A DNA stretch of 35,006 nt from Mesorhizobium sp. (lineage in GTDB: Bacteria; Pseudomonadota; Alphaproteobacteria; Rhizobiales; Rhizobiaceae): NCBI RefSeq assembly GCF_005063415.1, contig NZ_SUEG01000051.1, positions 1 through 35,006 of the forward strand, given 5' to 3'. The notes under the pieces are model-generated. The model was not told where the DNA came from. It saw only the letters and a list, made by a program, of their open reading frames with translations, and ran no database searches. The translations under genes and the position numbers were made by a program. Positions 17,745-24,872 of the stretch are shown here, piece after piece. The stretch's first letter is position 1; the number at the start of each line of letters is the position of its first letter.

Positions 17745-18608
17745 ATGAGCGACGAGCATATCGATGAAATCTCTGGCGTCTCGACCACCGGCCACGAATG
17801 GGATGGCATCCGGGAGCTGAACAACCCGCTTCCCAGATGGTGGGTTATCACCTTTTACGTCACCATTGTCTGGGCGATAGGCTACACCATCGCCTATCCA
17901 GCATGGCCTCTGTTGCACTCGGCGACGAAGGGTGTGCTCGGCTATTCCAGCCGCAACGAGGTCAGGAACGAGCTGACTGCGGCTGAGGCCGCCAAGGGCA
18001 AATATATCTCGGCGGTGGAGTCCAAGAGCGCCTCGGAGATCTCCGCGGACGACGGCCTGCGCGAATTCGCAATCGCCGCCGGTGGCGCAGCCTTCAAGGT
18101 CAATTGCGTACAATGTCACGGCTCCGGCGCCCAGGGTTCCAAGGGCTTTCCCAATCTTAACGACGACGACTGGCTATGGGGCGGCAAGGCCGAGCAGATC
18201 CAGCAGACGATTACGCACGGCATCCGCTTCGCATCCGATCCGGACACGCGCCTGTCGGACATGCCGGCCTTCGGCGACATCATTACCGCCGACCAGATCG
18301 CACAAGTCAGCGCCTACGTGGCCAGCCTTTCCGGCAAGGTCCGCGATGCAAGTCTGATCCAACCCGGCGCCAAGATCTTTGCCGAAAACTGCGTCGCCTG
18401 TCACGGCGACAATGCAAAAGGCAACAGGGAATTCGGCGCCCCCGACCTGACCGATGCGATCTGGCTCTATGGATCCGGTGAGACAGCCATCGCCGCACAG
18501 GTCCGTGCGCCAAAACAGGGCGTCATGCCGGCCTGGGTTGGCCGTCTCGGCGAGATCAAGGTCAAGGAACTTGCAGTTTATGTCCATTCGCTTGGCGGCG
18601 GAGAATAG
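17745..18608 (+). CDS. fixP: FixP (CcoP), diheme cytochrome c subunit
   Basis: Entry point of electrons from cytochrome c or the bc1 complex into the cbb3 oxidase. The 287-residue product has an N-terminal membrane helix (about residues 33-53, WVITFYVTIVWAIGYTIAY) after the conserved HEWDGIRELNNPLPRWW. Two periplasmic heme sites follow: CVQCH starting at C121 and CVACH starting at C216. Axial Met candidates are in LSDMPAF and GVMPAW. The ATG at 17745 gives the usual MSDEHIDEISG beginning; a longer open frame from 17589 overlaps fixQ and is rejected. The stop codon lies within a hairpin. Confidence 0.97.
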   Translation: MSDEHIDEISGVSTTGHEWDGIRELNNPLPRWWVITFYVTIVWAIGYTIAYPAWPLLHSATKGVLGYSSRNEVRNELTAAEAAKGKYISAVESKSASEISADDGLREFAIAAGGAAFKVNCVQCHGSGAQGSKGFPNLNDDDWLWGGKAEQIQQTITHGIRFASDPDTRLSDMPAFGDIITADQIAQVSAYVASLSGKVRDASLIQPGAKIFAENCVACHGDNAKGNREFGAPDLTDAIWLYGSGETAIAAQVRAPKQGVMPAWVGRLGEIKVKELAVYVHSLGGGE

Positions 18609-18674
18609 GAATGGAAGTCCTATTCTTCGGTCCCCCCTGCCAAGCGGACGAGGCCCGGCGTGAGCCGGGCCTCG
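18602..18674 (+). terminator. Two consecutive hairpins between fixP and fixG
   Basis: Hairpin 1 has a perfect 9-bp stem (18602-18610 with 18618-18626, 7-base loop) and includes the fixP stop codon. Hairpin 2 has a perfect, GC-rich 11-bp stem (18649-18659 with 18664-18674, GTGA loop). No T-run follows either one, so they may stabilise the fixNOQP message or weaken read-through into fixGHIS rather than act as strong terminators. Confidence 0.6.
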
Positions 18675-18774
18675 ACACCATCCCTAATGCGATCTGCACA
18701 ACCCGGCAAGGCTATCCTACCGCGAGGCTTTACGACAGGTGCCCCTGACATTGGCTGGGAAAGTGGAGTTGCAC

Positions 18775-20334
18775 ATGCGTGACAAGACGCAGTTGACAGG
18801 GCTCGAAACAGAAACTGTCAATTCCGCCAAAACCCGCAAGCCGCTTTATGCCGCGCGTCAAAAGATCTTTCCGAAGCGCGCCTCGGGCAACTTTCGTCGC
18901 TTCAAATGGCTGGTGATGACGATCACACTTGGCATCTATTACCTGGCTGCGTGGCTGCCTTGGGCTCGCGGTCCATTTGCCCCGGACCAGGCAGTCCTGC
19001 TCGATCTCGCGAATCGGCGCTTCTACTTCTTCTTCATCGAGATATGGCCCCAGGAATTCTTCTATGTGGCCGGCCTCCTGGTCATGGCGGGCGTCGGTCT
19101 TTTCCTGATCACCTCGACTGTCGGCCGTGCCTGGTGCGGCTATGCATGCCCTCAGACGGTGTGGGTCGATCTGTTCCTCGTCGTCGAACGTGCGATCGAG
19201 GGGGACCGTAACGCTCGCATGAAACTCGATGCAGGCCCCTGGACCGCCCGCAAGCTGATGCTGCGCTTATCGAAGCACACCATCTGGCTGGTCATCGGCG
19301 CGGCGACCGGCGGCGCCTGGATTTTCTACTTCGCCGATGCGCCGACGCTTGTCGGTGAGCTCCTCACTGGCACCGCCGCACCTGTCGCCTACATCACGAT
19401 CGCCGTGTTGACGGCGACGACTTATACGTTCGGCGGTCTGATGCGCGAACAGGTCTGCACCTATATGTGCCCATGGCCGCGCATCCAGGCGGCCATGCTC
19501 GACGAAAGTTCCCTCACCGTCACTTATAATGACTGGCGCGGCGAACCGCGTTCGCGTCATGCGAAGAAGGTGCAAGCTGCAGGGCAGTCCGTCGGCGACT
19601 GCGTCGACTGCAATGCTTGTGTCGCGGTCTGCCCGATGGGGATCGACGTTCGCGATGGCCAGCAGCTCGAATGCATCACTTGCGCGCTCTGCATCGACGC
19701 CTGCGACGGGGTCATGGACAAGCTCGGCAAGGAGCGCGGGCTGATCGCCTATGCGACGCTGTCCGACTACAACGCCAACATGATGCTGGCGACCGCAGGC
19801 GGCTCCAGTTCAATCAATCCGTCGCTGGTCAGGACTGCTGGTGGCCTGTTCTCCGACAAGGTGGCGCATTTCCACGTCAGCAAGATCTTCCGGCCGCGCA
19901 CCTATGTCTACATGGGTCTCTGGTCGCTGATCGGCCTGGGTCTGCTCTATTCGCTGCTGACGCGCGATCGGCTCGAAGTCAACGTGCTGCATGACCGCAA
20001 TCCGCAATTCGTCACGCTGTCCGACGGCTCGATCCGCAACGGCTACACCGTCAAGCTGCTCAACATGATCCCCGAACCGCGGACCATTGTTGTCACTATG
20101 CAGGGCTTGCAAGGGGGCGAAATGAGCGTGGTCGGGGACGACATAAAGGCAGGCCGCTCCTTCGCCATCCCGGTTGAGCCCGATCGCCTGAAAACGTTGA
20201 AGGTCTTCGTTCGCCAGCCAGCGGACCAGATCCACGCCCCAGCACAGACCTTCAAGTTCCGCGTCGAGGACAGAGCCAGCTTCGAGGCGGACGAATACAC
20301 CGCCACCTTCAACGCGCCGGAGCCCCCCAGATGA
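18775..20334 (+). CDS. fixG: FixG (CcoG), membrane ferredoxin-like cbb3 assembly protein
   Basis: Membrane-bound iron-sulfur protein needed for cbb3 oxidase maturation; the CcoG family has been linked to copper reduction for assembly. The product is 519 residues. Membrane segments lie in the first 240 residues, with cysteine pairs in RAWCGYACPQTVW and QVCTYMCPWPR. Two ferredoxin motifs follow: CVDCNACVAVCPMGIDV and CITCALCIDACDG. A C-terminal periplasmic Ig-like domain (about residues 395-519) ends the protein. The ATG at 18775 has GTGGAG upstream at 7 bases; an in-frame ATG at 18739 would add 12 residues. No FNR box is visible between fixP and fixG. The stop overlaps fixH (ATGA). Confidence 0.96.
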   Translation: MRDKTQLTGLETETVNSAKTRKPLYAARQKIFPKRASGNFRRFKWLVMTITLGIYYLAAWLPWARGPFAPDQAVLLDLANRRFYFFFIEIWPQEFFYVAGLLVMAGVGLFLITSTVGRAWCGYACPQTVWVDLFLVVERAIEGDRNARMKLDAGPWTARKLMLRLSKHTIWLVIGAATGGAWIFYFADAPTLVGELLTGTAAPVAYITIAVLTATTYTFGGLMREQVCTYMCPWPRIQAAMLDESSLTVTYNDWRGEPRSRHAKKVQAAGQSVGDCVDCNACVAVCPMGIDVRDGQQLECITCALCIDACDGVMDKLGKERGLIAYATLSDYNANMMLATAGGSSSINPSLVRTAGGLFSDKVAHFHVSKIFRPRTYVYMGLWSLIGLGLLYSLLTRDRLEVNVLHDRNPQFVTLSDGSIRNGYTVKLLNMIPEPRTIVVTMQGLQGGEMSVVGDDIKAGRSFAIPVEPDRLKTLKVFVRQPADQIHAPAQTFKFRVEDRASFEADEYTATFNAPEPPR

Positions 20335-20828
20335 CTGCCAATGTACAAAAGCCTCGTGAATTCACCGGCAGGCACATGCTGGTCATCATCCTGGCCTTTT
20401 TCGGCGTGGTCATCGCGGTCAATCTGACCATGGCAACGCTCGCCAGCACAAGCTGGACTGGCCTCGTCGTCGAAAACACCTATGTGGCGAGCCAGCAATT
20501 CAACAAGAAGGCCGAGGAGGGTCGCGCGCAGGCAGCACTTGGCTGGGCCGGCAAGCTGTCCATCGCATGGGGCGAAGTTCGCTATGGCCTCACCGACGTC
20601 GCCGGCAAGCCGGTTCCCCTGCATGGCGTCAAGGTGCTGTTTCGCCATCCCGCTTACGAGAAAGAGGACAAGTCGGTCACCCTCGCACCCGCTTCGGGCC
20701 AGGAATTCGCAGCCCAGCACATGCCGAAGGACGGCGTCTGGATTGTCGAAGTCGACGCCGACGCCGGTCTGGATAAACCGTATCGCGACGTCCGCAGGAT
20801 CATGATTTCCCATGGAGCGCTGCAATGA
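20331..20828 (+). CDS. fixH: FixH (CcoH), cbb3 oxidase assembly protein
   Basis: Small membrane protein that takes part in assembly of the cbb3 complex. It has 165 residues: a short cytoplasmic N-terminus, one membrane helix (about residues 13-35, LVIILAFFGVVIAVNLTMA), then a periplasmic beta-rich domain with TSWTGLVVENTYVASQQFN, characteristic of FixH. It overlaps both fixG and fixI by four bases, so the three are translationally coupled. Confidence 0.95.
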   Translation: MTANVQKPREFTGRHMLVIILAFFGVVIAVNLTMATLASTSWTGLVVENTYVASQQFNKKAEEGRAQAALGWAGKLSIAWGEVRYGLTDVAGKPVPLHGVKVLFRHPAYEKEDKSVTLAPASGQEFAAQHMPKDGVWIVEVDADAGLDKPYRDVRRIMISHGALQ

Positions 20829-23104
20829 GTTGTTGTGCACCGGGCGCCGAAATGGCGCTTGATCTGGGCAGCACCACGTCGGTCCTGCCGTCTAGTCAGG
20901 AGATCAGGCTGGCGAGCCGATCGCTTGGCGATGATCTCCGCCAAACCGATCTTTCGGTGCCGAGCGTTCATTGCGCAGCTTGTATCCAGACGATCGAGAC
21001 GGCGTTGGGAACGCTCGATCGCGTCGAGAGCGCCCGCGTCAACCTGTCGACGAAACGGGTCTCGGTCCGCTGGCGTGGCGACGAGGTTCCACCGTTCGTC
21101 GCCGCGCTTGGACGGCTCGGCTACCAGGCGCATCTCTTCGCCCCCGAGATTGATGAAAAGGACAGGACGCTTTCGGAGTTGATCCGCGCCGTCGCGGTTG
21201 CCGGGTTCGCGGCGGGCAATATCATGCTGCTTTCGGTCTCTGTCTGGTCCGGTGCCGAAGGCGCTACCCGCGACCTGTTCCACTGGGTCTCTGCGCTTAT
21301 CGCCATCCCTGCACTCGCCTTCGCCGGCGGCATCTTCTTCCGCTCGGCCTGGAATGCATTGCGCCACGGCCGCATGAACATGGACGTGCCGATCGCGGTC
21401 GGGGTGTCGCTTGCCTACGCCATGAGCCTCTATGAGACGATCAACCATGGCGACCATGCTTATTTCGATGCATCGGTGTCGCTGCTGTTCTTCCTGTTGA
21501 TCGGCCGCACGTTGGATCACGTGATGCGCGAACGTGCCCGGATCGCCGTGAAAGGCCTGTCCCGGTTGGCCGCACGTGGCGCCATGGTGCTGCGCAGCGA
21601 GGGCGCACGCGACTATCTGCCGGTTGGCGAGATCGAACCAGGGATGCAGCTGCTGATTGCTGCCGGCGAAAGGATACCCGTCGACGGCAAAATCATTCAA
21701 GGGGCATCGGATCTGGACTGTTCGCTTGTCTCGGGCGAGAGCACGCCTCGAAGCGCTGCAGCAGGCGAAGCCGTGCAGGCTGGTGTCCTCAACCTAACCG
21801 GCCCGCTGACGATTGAGGCGACAGCCGCCGCGAAAGATTCGTTTCTGGCGGAAATGGTTCGGCTCATGGAAGCCGCAGAGGGCGGCCGCGCGCATTATCG
21901 CCGGATCGCCGATCGCGTTTCAGCGCTCTATGCCCCGGTGGTTCATCTCACAGCCTTCGCGACGTTCCTTGGCTGGATGGCGGTGACCGGCGACTGGCAC
22001 AGGGCGATAACCATCGCCATTGCCGTTCTGATCATCACCTGCCCGTGCGCGCTCGGCCTCGCCGTACCGATCGTTCAGGTGGTCGCCGCGCGGCGTCTGT
22101 TCGAGAACGGCATCATGGTCAAGGACGGTTCGGCCATGGAGCGCCTGGCGACGATTGATAACGCAGTGTTCGACAAGACCGGAACGCTCACGCTCGGACA
22201 ACCCCGGCTCCTCAATGCATCGTCGATCGATCCGGCCATGCTGGCAATCGCGGCAGACATGGCCGCGCACTCGCGTCACCCGTTTTCAAAGGCCATAACC
22301 GGCTTTGCCGCTCCTGGCGGGCAACACAAATTCGATGCCGTCACAGAGCATCCGGGGTTCGGGATCGAAGCCACTGTCGCCGGAAGCATCTGGCGGCTGG
22401 GTCGACGCGGATGGGCTGGATGGAAGGCCCGGACCGGTGGTGAAGGCAACCATGGCTATGGCGGAACGGTGCTGACAAAAGACGGGTTCATTGTCGCGAC
22501 CTTCGATTTCGAGGATGCGCTGCGCGCCGACGCGGCGGCGGCGATCAAGCGATTGAACGATACTGGGGTGTCGATGCAAATGCTGTCGGGCGATACCGCA
22601 GGTGCCTGCGGCGAAGTTGCAAGAATGCTGGGTGTCGACGACTTCGTTCCGTGCCTGCTGCCGTCGGGCAAGGTCGAGCGCATCGAGACCCTGGCGAAAG
22701 ACGGACACAAGGTTCTGATGGTTGGCGACGGCCTCAACGACACGCCGGCGCTGAGCGCGGCGCATGTCTCGATCGCTCCGGCCACCGCCGCCGACATTGG
22801 CCGCAATGCCGCCGACTTCGTATTCCTGCGCGAAAGCCTTCTGGCAGTGCCTCTCGCGCTGGACGTCTCGCGCAAGGCGGGACACCTGATCCGCCAGAAC
22901 ATCGCGATTGCGATCGTCTACAATGCCGTCGCCGTGCCGATCGCCATCCTGGGCCACGCCACGCCTTTGTTAGCGGCGATTGCCATGTCTGCCTCATCGG
23001 TGCTTGTTATTGGAAACGCATTGCGCTTGCACGGCTTCGGGGCGAATGCGACGCTGCAAGTTATTCAAAAAGTCGGACGCTCCGCAGTCAGCTATTCGGC
23101 ATAA
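20825..23104 (+). CDS. fixI: FixI (CcoI), copper-transporting P1B ATPase
   Basis: P-type ATPase that moves copper to the periplasmic side for the binuclear centre of the cbb3 oxidase. The 759-residue product has an unusual Cys pair near the start (MSCCAPG), a heavy-metal-associated domain with C50-X2-C53 (VHCAACIQ), eight predicted membrane segments with the CPC ion-binding motif at C406-P-C408 (ITCPCALGLAVP), the phosphorylation site D450 (FDKTGTLT), and the hinge GDGLNDTPALS. TGE is present as VSGEST. Length and motifs agree with CcoI/FixI. It lies between fixH (overlap) and fixS (5 bp gap). Confidence 0.97.
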   Translation: MSCCAPGAEMALDLGSTTSVLPSSQEIRLASRSLGDDLRQTDLSVPSVHCAACIQTIETALGTLDRVESARVNLSTKRVSVRWRGDEVPPFVAALGRLGYQAHLFAPEIDEKDRTLSELIRAVAVAGFAAGNIMLLSVSVWSGAEGATRDLFHWVSALIAIPALAFAGGIFFRSAWNALRHGRMNMDVPIAVGVSLAYAMSLYETINHGDHAYFDASVSLLFFLLIGRTLDHVMRERARIAVKGLSRLAARGAMVLRSEGARDYLPVGEIEPGMQLLIAAGERIPVDGKIIQGASDLDCSLVSGESTPRSAAAGEAVQAGVLNLTGPLTIEATAAAKDSFLAEMVRLMEAAEGGRAHYRRIADRVSALYAPVVHLTAFATFLGWMAVTGDWHRAITIAIAVLIITCPCALGLAVPIVQVVAARRLFENGIMVKDGSAMERLATIDNAVFDKTGTLTLGQPRLLNASSIDPAMLAIAADMAAHSRHPFSKAITGFAAPGGQHKFDAVTEHPGFGIEATVAGSIWRLGRRGWAGWKARTGGEGNHGYGGTVLTKDGFIVATFDFEDALRADAAAAIKRLNDTGVSMQMLSGDTAGACGEVARMLGVDDFVPCLLPSGKVERIETLAKDGHKVLMVGDGLNDTPALSAAHVSIAPATAADIGRNAADFVFLRESLLAVPLALDVSRKAGHLIRQNIAIAIVYNAVAVPIAILGHATPLLAAIAMSASSVLVIGNALRLHGFGANATLQVIQKVGRSAVSYSA

Positions 23105-23109
23105 TCCTC

Positions 23110-23265
23110 GTGACGACGTTGCTCTATCTCATACCAGTGGCCCTTTTTCTGGGTGCACTGGGTGTGTCCGGCTTCGTCTGGGCATTGCGAAGCGGTCAAT
23201 ACGAAGATCTCGACGGAGCCGCCGAGCGGATACTAATTGATCGGGACGACAAACCGGAACGCTGA
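23110..23265 (+). CDS. fixS: FixS (CcoS), small cbb3 assembly protein
   Basis: A 51-residue protein starting at a GTG codon five bases after the fixI stop. It has one hydrophobic segment (LLYLIPVALFLGALGVSGF, about residues 4-22) followed by WALRSGQYEDLDGAAERIL, the conserved FixS/CcoS motif around GQYDDLDGxAxRIL. It is needed for cofactor insertion into the cbb3 oxidase. There is no ATG in a suitable place and no strong ribosome binding site, so translation is probably coupled to fixI. Confidence 0.93.
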   Translation: MTTLLYLIPVALFLGALGVSGFVWALRSGQYEDLDGAAERILIDRDDKPER

Positions 23266-23568
23266 TTTCAATCCGCTGTGCATAAGATGCGCGGATCGCG
23301 CTCGTCAGTCGAGCCGGCTCGGTCGGGAACAAGCTGTCCATGCTCCATGCTCCATGACCATCTTGACCTAAGCTGCACACTACATTTGTGAAAAGCCTCT
23401 GTCGTGCGAAGGACTGCCTCCCATTGCACCCAGTATGAGACGGCTGATGCCACGAGAGTACCTCGCGTGGCCGGACGAGAGCTTGGCAATGTGCGCACGG
23501 GTTCCAAAGTGGAACGTCACGGTCGATCACCTGACCGTGAACCGCCAGTGCCGATTGGTCATGTCTGG
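23266..23568. other. Region after fixS without a supported gene
   Basis: No gene with a recognisable product is visible on either strand. Open frames of 60-130 codons occur on both strands but lack ribosome binding sites and look like composition artefacts. The segment 23491-23527 resembles 24591-24626 and is the first part of a diverged duplication described separately. Confidence 0.5.
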
Positions 23569-23582
23569 CTGATCCAGATCAG
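23569..23582 (+). promoter_or_regulatory. Third FNR/FixK-type box, with no intact gene behind it
   Basis: CTGATCCAGATCAG has perfectly matched CTGAT/ATCAG arms like the hemN box. From a centre at 23575.5, a class II promoter would start near 23617. A short ORF with CGGAG and an ATG at 23633 follows at the right distance. It suggests a further FnrN-regulated transcript, now apparently leading to a degraded gene. Confidence 0.7.
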
Positions 23583-23632
23583 GGTCATACTCATCGGTGT
23601 GGTCTATTGACCAGTCTTCGACGGAGAAATGC

Positions 23633-23737
23633 ATGACTTACGGAAAGATTGGTCGTCATTATCAGCACCTTCACGGTTCTGGGTTTTCTGTCGTGTGGTC
23701 GGCCATGCCTTGTGCTTACGGCGCAGCCATTAGCTGA
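23633..23737 (+). pseudogene. Short, probably frameshifted ORF behind an FNR box
   Basis: From the ATG at 23633 (CGGAG six bases upstream) the frame runs 34 codons to a stop at 23735-23737 with no recognisable product. One frame over, starting at about 23649, the same DNA reads LVVIISTFTVLGFLSCG, a convincing hydrophobic or lipoprotein-like segment. Removing one G near 23651 would join MTYGKI to this segment. I infer that this was a small membrane or lipoprotein gene under FNR control and is now frameshifted. It could also be chance; I do not recognise the family. Confidence 0.35.
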
Positions 23738-23971
23738 CCGGCGTCGTGTGTATCTCGCTTGCTGGCTGACCATCCGCGTGGCTGCGCGGACAGGGGGCCG
23801 ATCAACAGCTTTCGCCTTTGATGGGTTGTGTGCGTCGTTGCCGATCCATCCCGATTCCCGGCCCGCGCCTTGAGGCTATGCGACGGTACCGGAACCCAGC
23901 GCACGTCACGCGGTTCCGCGCGCGTGGTGTCCGCTCGTCACGACGATGAACGAACAAGCGGCTGGAGTACC

Positions 23972-24589
23972 ATGAACACCGTACACATCATCGACTGCCA
24001 CAATGCAAATGACTACTTCGCCGACAGGCAAGAGGGACCGATCGTGCAGCACTTGTTAAAGGCTGTCAACATCCGCGCGGAGCTCCACATGGCGTTGAAC
24101 CGAACGAAATTTGGTGAGGCTGTAGTACGAGCGATGGAGGCGGAGTGCGACGTGCTTCACATCGCCGGGCACGGCAATGGTGACGGGATCGCTTCGTCCA
24201 GTGGGCGAAGTGGCCTTCTTTGGGCTGACTTCGTAGAAATGTTCCAGGGCTCGCATCCAGCGCCGAAGATCCTCGTGATGTCAACGTGCTGCGGAGCATC
24301 ATCGGGGTTGGGACGTGCGTTTTCGAGATCGATCAACCGTCCGAAGTTGATCATTGGTTCGAGTGACGCGCGCTATTTCGACGACTATGTCGCCGCGTGG
24401 GCTTTGCTCTATCGGCGACTGAATTGCAAGGACATCGACATCGAAGCCATGCAGCAGGTTCTTGATGAGATATGCGCGGTCGTGGATAAAAGTTTCCGCT
24501 ACCTTGGCTGGGATGACGAGAGAGAGCGCTACGTTCGATACCCTCACCCTCGCAAGAGAGCCCGCTTCGACGTCGTGGAGCGTGAGTAG
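23972..24589 (+). CDS. CHAT/caspase-like protein (putative cysteine peptidase)
   Basis: A 205-residue protein that I cannot assign to a named family with certainty. It shows the order of a caspase-hemoglobinase fold: a first strand (TVHIIDCHN), a helix, then DVLHIAGHGNGDGI with candidate catalytic His67, then a long helix and KILVMSTCCGASSG with candidate catalytic Cys106 or Cys107, then KLIIGSSDARYFDD. This is the HG...(A/T)C layout of CHAT-domain peptidases. No signal peptide, membrane segment or partner domain (TPR, NACHT, effector) is visible, so it is a stand-alone domain. The start at 23972 follows TGGAG; longer in-frame readings begin in repeat copy A. It sits between repeat copies A and B. 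Function is unknown; toxin, defence or regulatory proteolysis are all possible. Confidence 0.7.
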   Translation: MNTVHIIDCHNANDYFADRQEGPIVQHLLKAVNIRAELHMALNRTKFGEAVVRAMEAECDVLHIAGHGNGDGIASSSGRSGLLWADFVEMFQGSHPAPKILVMSTCCGASSGLGRAFSRSINRPKLIIGSSDARYFDDYVAAWALLYRRLNCKDIDIEAMQQVLDEICAVVDKSFRYLGWDDERERYVRYPHPRKRARFDVVERE

Positions 24590-24590
24590 T

Positions 24591-24838
24591 ATGCGCAAGG
24601 GTTCCAGGTGGAATGTGGCGATCGATGCGGCGCGGCCGTCGCTGACCAGCGTCGCGAGTGTCTCGCTTGCTGGCGGCGATCTGCGCGGCTGCGCGGCGAA
24701 AGGGCGGGATCGGTTAGCCGCATCCACCTCTGAGCGCTTTGAGTGCTTCGTTGCCGATCGATGCGAATCTCCCGGCCCAGCGCCTTTAGGCAATGCGGCG
24801 GGCACGGAGCTCATGTCACTCGGCTCAGTTCCACCGTT
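24591..24838 (+). repeat. Diverged direct repeat, copy B (continuous)
   Basis: This stretch begins two bases after the CHAT-like gene and ends just before the UbiM-like gene. It pairs with copy A on the other side of the CHAT-like gene. It is open in one frame and continuous with the downstream hydroxylase, but the translated sequence resembles no FAD-hydroxylase N-terminus and has no visible domain, so I treat it as non-coding or a gene remnant. Confidence 0.7.
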
Positions 24839-24872
24839 ACACGAGGATAGGCGACCGGATGGCGGCACGCTG

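Larger units (their letters stand above)
23491..23928 (+). repeat. Diverged direct repeat, copy A (interrupted)
   Basis: Segments 23491-23527 and 23719-23928 together resemble the continuous copy B at 24591-24838. Clear shared blocks include TCTCGCTTGCTGGC and TCGTTGCCGATC. Overall identity looks like about two thirds by eye. The segment 23528-23718 (about 190 bp) has no counterpart in copy B and contains the FNR box and the broken small ORF. Confidence 0.7.

Noticed and set aside
24591..24872. N-terminal extension of the UbiM-like protein
   Set aside because: It is in frame, but lies in a diverged repeat shared with another locus and precedes the FAD motif by about 100 residues without family resemblance.
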